Source: Geodermatophilus dictyosporus (GTDB taxonomy: Bacteria; Actinomycetota; Actinomycetes; Mycobacteriales; Geodermatophilaceae). Taken from it: a DNA stretch of 64,000 nucleotides. Positions 1 to 8,880 of the stretch are shown piece by piece. The stretch's first letter is position 1, and the number at the start of each line of letters is the position of its first letter. Both the position numbers and the translations under genes were made by a program. The notes under the pieces are model-generated. The model saw only the letters and a program-made list of their open reading frames with translations. It was not told the origin of the DNA and did not search any database. Location of the stretch: contig NZ_FOWQ01000006.1 of NCBI RefSeq assembly GCF_900115505.1, positions 214,792-278,791 of the forward strand. The letters run 5' to 3'.

Positions 1-2
1 CC

Positions 3-989
3 AACACCGGGGTCGCCGGGCTGACCCTCGGTGGCGGCCTGGGCTGGCTCATGGGCAAGCACGGCCTGGCGGTCGACAACCTGCTGTCGGCCGAGGTGGT
101 CACCGCCGACGGCGAGCTGCACACGGTGGACGCGGAGCGCGAGCCCGACCTGTTCTGGGCGCTGCGCGGCGGCGGCGGCAACTTCGGCGTCGTCCCGTCG
201 CTGCGCTACCGCCTGCACCCGGTCACCGAGGTGCTCGGCGGCATGGTCGTGCACCCGCTCGAGCGGGCCGCCGAGGTGCTCCGCTTCTACCGCGACTTCT
301 GCCCCACGCTGCCCGACGAGGCCGAGGCCTACTGCGCGCTGCTCACCGACCCGCAGGCCGGGGTCCCCGTGATCGCCCTGCTGCTCGGCTACAACGGTCC
401 GCTCGACGAGGGCGAGCGGGTGCTGCGGCCGGCCCGGGAGTTCGGCCCGCCGCTGGCCGACCTGGTGGCGCCCATGCCCTACGTGGCGCGCCAGTCGATG
501 CTCGACGAGCCCAACGCCGTCCACGGGCTGCACCGCTACTGGCGCTCGGCGTTCACCGAGCAGCTGGACGACGGCCTGATCGACGCCGTCACCGCGGCCG
601 CCGCCGGCTCCACCTCACCGCTGAGCGCCGTCATCTTCTTCTACGTGCACGGTGCGGCCACCCGCGTGGCGCCGGAGGACACGGCGTTCGCCGCCCGCCG
701 TGCGCAGTGGGACGTCGACGTCATCGCGCAGTGGACCGAGGCCGGGGAGTCCGAGCGGCACACCGACTGGCTGCGCTCGAGCTGGGCGGCGGCCGAACCG
801 CACATGGACGGCAGCGCCTACGTCAACCACCTGGCCACCGACGACGCACCGGAGAAGGTGCGCGCCTCCTTCGGCACGAACCTCGACCGGCTCCGGCTCC
901 TCAAGGCCCGCCACGACCCGACCAACCTGTTCCGGCTGAACCCGAACATCGCACCGCTGACACCGCAGCCCCGCCGGTCCGCCGACTAG
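3..989 (+). CDS. FAD-binding oxidoreductase, berberine-bridge type (5' partial)
   Basis: The reading frame is open from the first bases, so the N-terminus is outside the window and the ATG at 51 is internal. The visible part starts inside an FAD_binding_4 (PCMH) domain: a glycine-rich GGGLG turn, then ALRGGGGNFG, which in this family packs against the FAD pyrophosphate. The last 45 residues (YVNHLATDD through DPTNLFRLNPNI) are a clear BBE domain, the C-terminal cap of berberine-bridge-like oxidases. The family oxidises sugars, alcohols or alkaloid-like substrates with flavin and often oxygen; the substrate cannot be read here. It stands alone, with no partner gene visible downstream. The family call is firm and the specificity unknown. 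Confidence 0.9.
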   Translation, partial: NTGVAGLTLGGGLGWLMGKHGLAVDNLLSAEVVTADGELHTVDAEREPDLFWALRGGGGNFGVVPSLRYRLHPVTEVLGGMVVHPLERAAEVLRFYRDFCPTLPDEAEAYCALLTDPQAGVPVIALLLGYNGPLDEGERVLRPAREFGPPLADLVAPMPYVARQSMLDEPNAVHGLHRYWRSAFTEQLDDGLIDAVTAAAAGSTSPLSAVIFFYVHGAATRVAPEDTAFAARRAQWDVDVIAQWTEAGESERHTDWLRSSWAAAEPHMDGSAYVNHLATDDAPEKVRASFGTNLDRLRLLKARHDPTNLFRLNPNIAPLTPQPRRSAD

Positions 990-1180
990 GCACGACGTCC
1001 GGCAGGCCGCCATCCCGCCCCCCGGGACGCGTTACTGCCGCGACGGGTGGAGCGGCCGGTGCGGGGTGGACGAGGACACGCGACGGCAGGACACGTGAAG
1101 CGGTCGGTACCGGAACGACGTGCATACGTTTCCCCGGTCATGCCAGCGGCGGATGACCCGCCACCACCCCAGGACGTGTT

Positions 1181-1654
1181 GTGACTGCTCAGCTGACTGC
1201 GCCCGTGAAGCTCTGCCCCCACTGCAGTGCGCAGGCCCAGACCGTGGACAAGAAGTGCCCGCACTGCGGCAAGAAGTACAAGAAGGGGAGCACCGCTCTC
1301 AAGATCCTCCTCGGGCTCGCGGTGCTGATGATCGTCGTCATCGGCGGCTGCACGGCCCTCCTCGGCGCCGGCATCAACGAGGCGGTCGAGCAGCTGAACG
1401 AGGAGCAGGCCGCCAGCGCCATCTCCCAGGAGACGTTCGACGCCATCCAGATCGGGGCCACCCGGGCCGACGTCGACGCCGCCGTGGCGCCCGCGGTCCC
1501 CCAGGACACCCAGGAGTTCGCCCAGGAGGGCGTGCTCGACGCCGCCGACGTCAACCAGTCCTGTATCTACTTCAACCGCCAGGGCGGCGAGTTCGGCGAC
1601 ATCTTCCAGTTCTGCTTCGACAACGACGTGCTGACGACGAAGAACTCGTACTGA
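1181..1654 (+). CDS. zinc-ribbon membrane protein with BamE-like exported domain
   Basis: A 157-residue protein starting at GTG. Residues 12-29 form a zinc ribbon (CPHC, then CPHC 11 residues later). A short basic stretch and one membrane segment (about 39-60) follow, then an extracytoplasmic domain of about 95 residues. The start of that domain (ETFDAIQIGATRADV) resembles the SmpA/OmlA/BamE-like fold found in many actinobacterial lipoproteins. Predicted topology is ribbon inside, domain outside. A strong terminator follows at once, so it is a single-gene unit. Function is unknown; small proteins of this architecture are common in Actinomycetota and are usually left as hypothetical. Confidence 0.75.
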   Translation: MTAQLTAPVKLCPHCSAQAQTVDKKCPHCGKKYKKGSTALKILLGLAVLMIVVIGGCTALLGAGINEAVEQLNEEQAASAISQETFDAIQIGATRADVDAAVAPAVPQDTQEFAQEGVLDAADVNQSCIYFNRQGGEFGDIFQFCFDNDVLTTKNSY

Positions 1655-1660
1655 CGCACC

Positions 1661-1697
1661 GCGGGGGGAGCGGGCGGACGACGCCCGCTCCCCCCGC
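1661..1697 (+). terminator. strong hairpin terminator
   Basis: Perfect 16-bp stem: the left arm 1661-1676 (gcggggggagcgggcg) is the exact reverse complement of 1682-1697, with a 5-nt loop. It lies 6 bp after the stop of the zinc-ribbon gene. There is no T tract, as is usual for GC-rich actinomycete terminators. Confidence 0.8.
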
Positions 1698-1841
1698 GAG
1701 CCGCGTGGGGGACGCGGGAGCGGAGGAACGCGAGCGCCTCCCGTGGCGCCGGGCCCGTGTCCGCTGCGATCGACGTCACAGCCGGGCGGCCGATAGGACG
1801 GTGCACCACTCCCGTCGCCGCGTGCCCGCTCGGAGCGTCCT

Positions 1842-3720
1842 GTGAGCGTCAAGACCCGCCTGGTCGTCAGTGTCCTGACCGTCCTCACCGTCGCCCTCGC
1901 CGGGCTGGTGGCCGTGATCGCCACGCTGGCCACCGGCCAGGCGCAGCGGGACGGGCTGCGCAACGCCACGGCGGTGGCGGTCGACCAGGCGCAGCGGTTC
2001 GAGGCCGACCTCGGCCGGCAGCGCCGCACCGCCGAGTCCCTGGCGCAGGCGCTGGCCGCCCAGACGGAGGGCCGGCGGGGTGACCGCGCCTATGCCGACG
2101 CCCTGCAGCAGCGGCTGTCGCCGCCGACCCCACGCTGATCGGGGTCTGGACGGCGTTCGAGCCGCAGGCCTTCGACGGGTCCGACGGGCCCTTCGCCGGT
2201 ACGGCCGGCACCGACGCGAGCGGCCGCTACGTCCCCTACTGGTACCGCGACGGCGGCACCATCGCCGTGACCGCCCTCCTCGACTACGAGATCCCGGGGG
2301 TGGGCGACTACTACCTGCTCCCTCGGGACACCGGCCGGTCGGTGGCGATCGAGCCCTACCTCTACGAGGTGGCCGGCGAGCAGGTCCTCATCACCTCGCT
2401 GTCCACCCCGGTCACCGTCGGCGGCCGGGCGATCGGCGTCGCCGGCGTCGACGTGCCGCTGGCCGCCATCCAGGAGCAGGTCGGCGCCGTCCGCCCGTAC
2501 GACGTCGGCCGCGCGACGCTGGTGTCGTCGCAGGCCCTGGTGGTGGGCAGCAACCGGCCGGGTGACGAGGTCGGTGCCGCTGCCGCGGGCCCGGTGGCGG
2601 AGGTCGCTGCGGACGCCGTGGAGGGCGGCGAGACCGTGCAGCGCACCGTCGAGGGCGACGAGGGCAGCACCGTCTACGTGGCCGCGCCGATCGAGGTGGG
2701 GGAGGGGCAGCACTGGGCGGTGCTCGTCGAGATCCCGGAGGACGCGATCCTCGCCGACGCCCACGGCCTGCGGACGACGATCCTCGCCGGGGCGCTCCTC
2801 ACCCTGCTGCTCGCCGCCGGTGCCACGCTGCTCGTCGCCCGCCGGGTCGTCGCGCCGCTGGACGCGCTGCGCTCGCGGATGGAGGAGATCGCCGACGGCG
2901 ACGGCGACCTGACCGCCCGGGTGGACGAGAGCCGCACGGACGAGATCGGCCGGCTCGGCGCGGCGTTCAACCGCTTCGTCGCCAAGGTGGCCGAGACGGT
3001 GACCGGCATCGGCCGGGCGTCGGGGTCGCTGGTGGAGCTGTCGGCCGGCATGTCCGGGGTGTCCGGGCGGCTCGCGGGGTCGGTCGAGCAGACCAGCGCG
3101 CAGGCGCAGCAGGTGTCCGCCGTCGCCGAGCAGCTCTCGCGCAACGTGCAGACCGTCGCGGCAGGAGCCGAGGAGATGGGCGTGAGCATCCGCGAGATCG
3201 CGTCGAACGCCTCCGAGGCGGCCCGGATCGCCGGGGAGGCGGTGACCGTGGCCCGGCATCGCGGAGCAGACCAACCTGCTCGCCCTCAACGCGACCATCG
3301 AGGCCGCCCGCGCCGGCGAGGCGGGCAAGGGCTTCGCCGTGGTGGCCACCGAGGTGAAGGACCTGGCCCAGGAGACGGCGAAGGCCACCGAGGACATCAC
3401 CCGCCGGATCCAGGCGATCCAGGGCGACACCGACCGCGCCGTGGCCGCCATCGCCCGCATCGACGAGGTGGTCAGCCAGATCAGCGACTACCAGACGACG
3501 ATCGCCAGCGCCGTCGAGGAGCAGACCGCGACGACCAGCGAGATGTCGCGCGGGGTGACCGAGGCGGCCCAGGGCACCGGGTCGATCGCCGACGCCGTCG
3601 TCACCGTGTCGACGGTGAGCACCGAGACCGAGCAGGACGCCCTGCAGGCCCGCACGGCCGCCGACGGTGGCCGAGGTGACCGCGGAGCTGTCCCGGCTGG
3701 TGTCGCAGTTCCGGGTCTGA
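1842..3720 (+). pseudogene. methyl-accepting chemotaxis protein, disrupted
   Basis: All parts of a transmembrane chemoreceptor are present but in different frames. Frame 1 (1842 to about 2120) has the N-terminal membrane helix. A one-base loss near 2120 moves the frame; the dCache-like sensor, second membrane helix, HAMP and first half of the signalling helix run to about 3250. A second break near 3255 also removes about 20-25 residues just before the conserved hairpin tip ([20 protein letters not shown]). A third near 3655 restores the usual C-terminus (SRLVSQFRV, stop at 3718-3720). Intact it would sense ligand and signal to CheA/CheW. Three shifts plus a deletion argue for real decay, though sequencing error could explain single shifts. 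Confidence 0.85.
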
Positions 3721-3743
3721 CGATGCGCCCCTCCGACGCGCGA

Positions 3744-3773
3744 GGGGCGGCCCCGGCGAGCCGGGACCGCCCC
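3744..3773. terminator. bidirectional hairpin between convergent genes
   Basis: ggggcgg (3744-3750) pairs with ccgcccc (3767-3773). An inner cccgg/ccggg stem (3752-3756 with 3761-3765) and a cgag loop complete it, with one C-A mismatch. It sits between the converging chemoreceptor remnant and the sugar isomerase-like gene and could serve both. Confidence 0.7.
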
Positions 3774-3790
3774 TGCGGGGTGCTGCTGCC

Positions 3791-4729
3791 TCAGTAGGTC
3801 GTGCAGGTGAGGTACTCGAGGCCCACCTCAGCGGCCTCGTAGGGGTCGAACTCCAGGTCGGTGAAGCGCGGGTCGTGCTCGACGACGAAGTAGCGGGTGC
3901 TGCCGCCGGCGGCCGCGAAGATCGACGGGAAGTCGATGTTGCCGAGGCCGACGATCTCGATCCGCCGGTTCAGGTCCGGGTTGAGGTCCTTGACGTGGAG
4001 CAGCTGGATCCGGTTGCCGTACTCCTCGATCACGTCGACCGGGTCGAGGCCCGCATAGGAGACCCAGTACAGGTCGAGCTGCGAGACGACGTTCTTCGCC
4101 TGCGTGTGCTGCATCAGGATGTCGAAGGCGGTGCGGTCGCCGAAGACGGTCGTGAACTCGAAGTCGTGGTTGTGGACCATCAGCGTCTGGCCGGCCTTGC
4201 GCGCCTGCTCGCCGACCGCGTCGAGGTACTGGGCGTAGGCCACCCAGTCGGCCTCGGTGCGCAGCTGCCCGATCCAGGGAGCTCCCGCGGTGCTGCCGGA
4301 GCCGAAGTACTTGATGCCGAGGGTGCGGTTGTCCTCGAGGATCTGCTCGATGTCCGCGGGGGTGAACTGCGAGCCCACGTCGACGTGGCGGGCCGAGGCC
4401 TTGAGGCCGTACTCGTCCAGGAGGGCCGCGTACTCCTCGGCGGTCCAGCCGCTGAGGGTGTAGGGCTCGACGTTGCGGTAGCCCATCTCGGCGAGGCTGC
4501 GCAGGACCTCCTCGTGGCGCTCCTGCTCGCCGGCGCCCCCGCCGATCACGCCGGCGAAGGTGTACAGCTGGACGGAGATCTTGCTGAGCGGCACGCCGCG
4601 GCCGGCGCAGTCGGAGGCCGCCTGGGCCTGGGCGGGCGGGGCGGCGCTCGCCGTACCGGCGAGGCCGACGAACAGCACCGCCGACAGGACGGCGACGAGC
4701 ACGGCCCGCAGGCTGGTTGTCACTCTCAT
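3791..4729 (-). CDS. secreted sugar phosphate isomerase/epimerase-like TIM barrel
   Basis: I chose the ATG at 4729 because it follows a GAGGGGG ribosome site by about 5 bases. It also begins a textbook signal peptide: MRVTT, a hydrophobic core [16 protein letters not shown], then TASAA. The mature part is a xylose-isomerase-like TIM barrel (AP_endonuc_2): ISVQLYTF at strand 1, [39 protein letters not shown] and VVEHDP near the end. The acidic and histidine residues expected for the divalent metal are therefore present. Related proteins isomerise or epimerise keto-sugars or inositol derivatives. Export is unusual for this fold but typical of a Gram-positive subgroup annotated as secreted sugar isomerases. 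A palindromic operator lies upstream. Confidence 0.85.
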   Translation of the reverse strand: MRVTTSLRAVLVAVLSAVLFVGLAGTASAAPPAQAQAASDCAGRGVPLSKISVQLYTFAGVIGGGAGEQERHEEVLRSLAEMGYRNVEPYTLSGWTAEEYAALLDEYGLKASARHVDVGSQFTPADIEQILEDNRTLGIKYFGSGSTAGAPWIGQLRTEADWVAYAQYLDAVGEQARKAGQTLMVHNHDFEFTTVFGDRTAFDILMQHTQAKNVVSQLDLYWVSYAGLDPVDVIEEYGNRIQLLHVKDLNPDLNRRIEIVGLGNIDFPSIFAAAGGSTRYFVVEHDPRFTDLEFDPYEAAEVGLEYLTCTTY

Positions 4730-5136
4730 AGAACCCCCTCGATCGTCACACGGACGCACGTCATCGCCGCAGGAGCGGTCGCCCTGTGTCCCGAGGCGGT
4801 TGCCCTGCGTCGACGTTGTGCTGTGAAGCACAACCTAATGGGACTTAGGCGCTATGCAAAGCAGAAGTTGCGCAACGCCGGGCGGAAGGGGTGTGGGGAG
4901 GCCGGGTCCGCCCGAACCGTCCGCGTTCGACGCGACGCACCCGACGAGATCCGGCGTCGACCGGCGCGGAGCCCCACCGCACCGTCTCGTGGTCCCGGGC
5001 GACGGGCTGGACCGGCACCGGACTCCCTCCTACGGCGGGCCGGGCGCTTGCCACCGCACGTCGACCGCATCGAGTCCTGCGTCGGTGGGTCGGTCGCCGA
5101 GGACCTCCGGCCCCCTCGGTGTCCCCGTGTGGGTGG
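4730..5136. other. intergenic region with promoter of the sugar isomerase-like gene
   Basis: About 400 bases without a credible gene. The only structure I can support is the promoter/operator at 4815-4859 that reads leftwards. The remaining part next to the EEP-family gene has neither coding character nor a clear hairpin. Confidence 0.5.
4815..4859 (-). promoter_or_regulatory. sigma-70-like promoter overlapped by a 20-bp palindromic operator
   Basis: A perfect 8-4-8 palindrome lies at 4815-4834 (gttgtgct, gtga, agcacaac). On the minus strand TTGCAT (4859-4854) and TAGGTT (4837-4832) are spaced 16 bp apart and could be -35 and -10 boxes. The palindrome overlaps the -10 box and lies about 85 bp upstream of the sugar isomerase-like start. 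This layout fits a repressor of the LacI or GntR kind, released by a sugar ligand; the regulator is not in the window. Confidence 0.55.
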
Positions 5137-6129
5137 TCACCGGAGGCGGATCTCGGCGACCAGTTGCGCGTGGTCGGAGACGATGCGGTCGCGACGGTCG
5201 TCGCTGAGCTGGCTGTCGACCAGGTGGTCGTTGAAGTACCGCAGGACCAGGACCTCGCCGATGCGCTGCGGATTCCGCTCGTAGAACTCCTGGCTCACGA
5301 GGACGTGGTCGAGGTTCTCGTAGTGCCCGTTGAAGATGTGCGTGTAGCTGACGTCCCGCCCGGTCCGGCGGGCGGTGAGCTCGTGGGCGGAGTAGAGCAG
5401 CCGATCCCAGTAGGCCTTGCGGACGTCGGGGTCGCCCGGCCAGAAGCGTGAGGGGGAGTCGCCGGTGATGATGTCGGTGGTGACGGCGCGGGCGGCGTCG
5501 TTGAGATCGCCGAGGACGATGGTCGGCTGCGCGGTTCCGACGACCTCCTCGAGTACCAGGAAGCGCAGGGCGGCCGCCTCGGCGGCGCGGCGGATGAGCG
5601 CCCGGGCCTTGCCGAGGGCCTCCTCGCGCGGGTCGTGCTCGGGGGCCTGCGGATCGCGGATGGGTCGCTTGGACTTCAGGTGGGCGACGAAGACCGTCGC
5701 GGTCGTGCCGGACTCCGGGTCGAGGACCACGCGGGCACGCAGGACCGGACGGCTGAACGTGCCTACCGGCAGGGCGATGCCGTCGACGGCGACGTCCAGC
5801 CCGGCCGGGAAGTCGGGAACGGTCGTGACCGGCCCGTCGACGGGCAACCGGCTGGCCAGCCCGAGTCGTGGACCGCTGTCCCCGTCCGCACCCGGCGCCA
5901 CGACGGTGCCGTCGCCGAACCGCTCCGACCGGGCGCAGGCGTCGCGCAGCGCGTCCTCGTGGAAGACCTCCTGGAAGCCGACGACGTCCGCGTTCATGCG
6001 GCCCAGCTGGCCGGCGATCCACGCGACCTTCTCCTCGTACTCGGCGGCGCTGTACGGCTTGTCGTCGGGGTAGAAGGGCTCGCCGGGCCGGGCGAGGTTG
6101 AGGACGTTGAACGTGCCGACCTTGACCAT
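5137..6129 (-). CDS. endonuclease/exonuclease/phosphatase (EEP) family protein
   Basis: About 330 residues from the ATG at 6129, which has an AAGGGA site 10 bases upstream; an in-frame ATG at 6165 is less likely. EEP landmarks appear in order: GTFNVLNL at the N-terminus, the metal-binding glutamate in VVGFQEVF, AHLKSKRP, the catalytic IVLGDLND, and C-terminal SDHAQLVAEI. The family hydrolyses phosphodiesters or phosphomonoesters with Mg2+. Members include DNase I, ExoIII and sphingomyelinases, and the substrate cannot be assigned here. There is no signal peptide, so it is probably cytoplasmic. It is transcribed alone. Confidence 0.85.
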   Translation of the reverse strand: MVKVGTFNVLNLARPGEPFYPDDKPYSAAEYEEKVAWIAGQLGRMNADVVGFQEVFHEDALRDACARSERFGDGTVVAPGADGDSGPRLGLASRLPVDGPVTTVPDFPAGLDVAVDGIALPVGTFSRPVLRARVVLDPESGTTATVFVAHLKSKRPIRDPQAPEHDPREEALGKARALIRRAAEAAALRFLVLEEVVGTAQPTIVLGDLNDAARAVTTDIITGDSPSRFWPGDPDVRKAYWDRLLYSAHELTARRTGRDVSYTHIFNGHYENLDHVLVSQEFYERNPQRIGEVLVLRYFNDHLVDSQLSDDRRDRIVSDHAQLVAEIRLR

Positions 6130-6510
6130 GTGCAGGCCATCCCTTGGCTGAGGGGAAACCAGCATCGTCGACTGACGGCGTCACGGGACCGTCACCGGGC
6201 ATGGCTCGCTGAGCGGCGCTCCCGCCGCTGCGCGACCTCCGCCGAAGCCACCTGTTGGACGTGGATCCGGACGTCCAGCATGGCCGTGCCCAGGTTCGGG
6301 TGTGGTTCGGGTTCGCCGCAGGCGATCACTTCCCGACCTCGTGGCTGCCGCGGGGATCAAACTGGCATGGCCAGCTTGGAAGGCGGGACGCTGCGGGACC
6401 GTCTGCGCTGCTCAGCGGCCTATTCGAGTGTCTAGGCAGGCCCGCGTGACCACTATGTGACCAATCGCGCCAGGGCCGGCGCTAGCCCGGGCGCTCGCGC
6501 CCAAGTCGCG
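6130..6510. other. intergenic region at the left edge of the nuclease/integrase segment
   Basis: About 380 bases without a credible gene on either strand. It contains the left copy of an imperfect direct repeat (6437-6468) and a small hairpin (gggcgc/gcgccc) just before the Mrr-like gene's stop. No tRNA was found here. Confidence 0.5.
6437..6468 (+). repeat. left copy of imperfect direct repeat (candidate att-like)
   Basis: Begins caggcccgcgtgaccac and ends aatcgc. It matches 8846-8879 (caggcccatgtgaccac to aatcgc) with a few substitutions and a 2-bp length difference. Inside, gtgacca occurs twice, 11 bp apart. The two copies bracket the pair of nuclease genes. Confidence 0.5.
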
Positions 6511-7548
6511 TCAGCTGTCCTCGTCGGGGACGAGCGTCCAAATGCGGCGCAATGGGAGCTCGGCCTGAATCTCCTGGGGCAACCGGTCGTAGACAGCCTC
6601 GACGCGGGAGATGACGTCGTCGGCGTCCCACAGCCGGAGTTGGAAGAACAGGCGCCGCGCCTCTGCACGAGCGTTCTTGGTGTAGCCACCCCAGCTGACC
6701 ATCAGGCCTCGAGTCGCCCCGAAGTTGGCCATCACCCCCTGCAGCTCCCGCAGGGTGGGCGCGTCCACCACGACGCCACCGGACTTGACTTGCACGGCCA
6801 AGCCCACACCGTCGAAGCCCATCTCACCTTCGCCCGCGAGGATGTCTACTCCACCGTCGGGGCCAGCGGGGGAGACGTGCACGTACATGCCTTCCGCTTC
6901 AAGGACAGCGCCGATCAGGCGGGGGAGTTCGTGACCGGAGAAGCGCGCGCCGATGCGGCGGCGGATCTGGTCGCGGCTGAGATCGAAGAGGTCGGCGTCT
7001 GGCTGCCGGACGACGTCGCTCGCCGGCTGTTCCACCGCCGGGTCGGCGGGGAAGAGGCCTCGAGTTGTGGGGGAGCCGTCCAGCAGCGCCCTGACTCGCA
7101 CCTCGGCGTCGTTGCGCTGGATCCGGCAGACGGTGAGAAACGCCCCCAACGAGAAGAGGATGTCCTGGTCGATCGACTCGCGAGGGACGTCCTCCCGTAT
7201 CCACGCCACCGACCGCTGGTGCCGCATCGACTCTGGAGCGTCCGGCACGTACCGGTAGGGCCCCGTGACGCGTCCGAACGCCACCGCCGGCGTTCCTTTC
7301 AAGGGAAGCGCCACGAGGTCGCCCTCCGCCATGCGCCGCTGGAAGGCGTCGATTTGACCGACCCAGTTGGCGATCGTGGTGACCTTGGCGTCCGGGTAGC
7401 TCGTGCTGAGGTGGTCCCTGAGTTGCTCGGCGTTCGTGACACCGGAGAGGTCCCCCACCTCCGGCCAACCGATGCCGACTAGCCCTCTGGTGAGCGCCAG
7501 TTCATCGCCCTCGCCGCGCCGTCCACTGCGGACCATCCAGAGCGCCAT
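6511..7548 (-). CDS. Mrr-like restriction endonuclease
   Basis: A 345-residue protein. The C-terminal half is an Mrr_cat PD-(D/E)XK domain: LPRLIGAVLEAEG, then D235 in DGGVDILAGEG and the Q253-V-K255 motif in LAVQVKSGG. It ends with the usual TRGLMVSWGGYTKNAR segment. The N-terminal 150 residues (MVRSGRRGEGDELAL, then KGTPAVAFGRVTGPY) resemble the domain paired with Mrr-type nucleases in restriction proteins and may bind modified DNA. Mrr enzymes cut methylated foreign DNA. It ends 43 bp downstream of a second nuclease gene on the same strand, so they are probably co-transcribed and form a defence pair beside an integrase. Confidence 0.85.
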   Translation of the reverse strand: MALWMVRSGRRGEGDELALTRGLVGIGWPEVGDLSGVTNAEQLRDHLSTSYPDAKVTTIANWVGQIDAFQRRMAEGDLVALPLKGTPAVAFGRVTGPYRYVPDAPESMRHQRSVAWIREDVPRESIDQDILFSLGAFLTVCRIQRNDAEVRVRALLDGSPTTRGLFPADPAVEQPASDVVRQPDADLFDLSRDQIRRRIGARFSGHELPRLIGAVLEAEGMYVHVSPAGPDGGVDILAGEGEMGFDGVGLAVQVKSGGVVVDAPTLRELQGVMANFGATRGLMVSWGGYTKNARAEARRLFFQLRLWDADDVISRVEAVYDRLPQEIQAELPLRRIWTLVPDEDS

Positions 7549-7591
7549 GCCCGTCCCTCGTCGTTCTCTCTGCAGCGTTGCTGACTGGTCG

Positions 7592-8779
7592 TCAGCCTGT
7601 CGGCGCGCCCTGCGTGAGGCGTTGGGTCGCCGCTGCGATAGCGGAACGCCGAGCCGGGTCCTTCAACAGGTCGAGGGGGATCCCGGGTCGCCTCTTGTAT
7701 GTGGCGTCACGAATGACCTCGGGCTTCAGCGGTGCCCCGGCGGCGACCAGGTCGTCGAGGAACCGGCTCAGGGCTGTCTCGCCCGCTCCGGAGGTCCACT
7801 GGAAGTTGCAGGACAGCGACGCGGGGGATCCGCAGTAGACGCTGAAGGGAGCGATCTCCACGCCCGACGCCGCGGTTCCCCAGATGGAGAAGCTCGGATG
7901 CGCGCCGGCGCCACCGCCTTGAATACGGAGACCGCTCCGAGCAAGGTCCTCGGTGAAGGCGATCACCGCGTCGGCCAGCTCGACATCGCGCTCGCGCAAC
8001 CAGGGGTCGACGTCGGCAGGAGTCCACCGGGTGCCGACCCCGGCTCCTCCGCGTGCGTCCTTCTCGTCGGCCGACTCGGACCCATAGACGGTAGGCACGA
8101 GGATCTCCGTCCCGCCATGTTCCGCGCGCCGCAACTCAATGGCCAGCAGGCGCATCCCGGCTGACGTGTGCATGTTGAGGTACCGCACGATGCGTCGCAG
8201 GTCGGTGTTGATGGAGTCAACGGCAAGAACCAGGGTGAACACCCCGGCCTCGAGGTTGGCCTCGAACGCACGGCGCGACTCCTCCGGCTGGCCGTCGAAG
8301 AACTGGTCCAGTGGCTGGCCTCCGCGTCGCTGCCAGTGCTCGGCGAAGACGGTTGGAGTCAATTCCGCCAGTCGGGCGGCGTAGTCGAGCACTTGGCCGA
8401 CGATGGTCCTGCGGATGTCGGGGCCGGCCGCGAGCTTGCACTCGACGATGGTGATCGTGCCGTCGGTGTCGATCATGACGACGTCAGCACGCCCGACGCT
8501 CATGGTGAGCTCACGGACGGCGATAGCACGGGAGCTGACGCCCTCGATGAGACTCGGCTGGTCGAAGAGAATCTGCTGGAGCTCCGCCTCGTTGATGTAG
8601 CCGTAGCTGCTCGGGGCAGTCCACTTCCCTCCCTGCTGCCGGACCCGGATGTCGACGGTCGCGCTCGTTAACAACACGCACGGACTCTGACACGGCAGCG
8701 AGACTGAGCCACTGAAGTCGGCATCAACTCGCTGGGCACCTCGTCGCCGAGAAGGTCCAACCGTCCGCACCAGCGGCAT
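7592..8779 (-). CDS. RecB-like/DUF91 nuclease-domain protein
   Basis: 395 residues if started at 8779. Codons 1-34 look non-conserved and there is no good ribosome site, so a GTG at 8677 is an alternative start. A PD-(D/E)XK core is clear: D99 in VGRADVVMID, the E113-C-K115 motif in ITIVECKL, then R..IVGQVLDYA, the helix motif of RecB/NucS-type nucleases. The C-terminal half (WTPADVDPWL and onward) resembles DUF4268-like regions in phage-defence and mobile-element proteins, but I cannot name it. It lies directly upstream of the Mrr-like gene. Whether it acts alone or with that partner is inference. Confidence 0.75.
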   Translation of the reverse strand: MPLVRTVGPSRRRGAQRVDADFSGSVSLPCQSPCVLLTSATVDIRVRQQGGKWTAPSSYGYINEAELQQILFDQPSLIEGVSSRAIAVRELTMSVGRADVVMIDTDGTITIVECKLAAGPDIRRTIVGQVLDYAARLAELTPTVFAEHWQRRGGQPLDQFFDGQPEESRRAFEANLEAGVFTLVLAVDSINTDLRRIVRYLNMHTSAGMRLLAIELRRAEHGGTEILVPTVYGSESADEKDARGGAGVGTRWTPADVDPWLRERDVELADAVIAFTEDLARSGLRIQGGGAGAHPSFSIWGTAASGVEIAPFSVYCGSPASLSCNFQWTSGAGETALSRFLDDLVAAGAPLKPEVIRDATYKRRPGIPLDLLKDPARRSAIAAATQRLTQGAPTG

Positions 8780-8845
8780 GTTCAGCCTGATCGCGCGACG
8801 CCGTAGGCCTAACTATGCTGGTCGGCGGCACGCTCATCTACTCGA

Positions 8846-8879
8846 CAGGCCCATGTGACCACCGTGTCTGCCGAATCGC
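8846..8879 (+). repeat. right copy of imperfect direct repeat abutting the integrase gene
   Basis: Partner of 6437-6468, ending 1 bp before the stop of the integrase gene. This is the position where integrases usually keep their own attachment site. A shorter match, ccatgtgac, recurs near 10340, upstream of the excisionase gene. Confidence 0.5.
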
Positions 8880-8880
8880 T

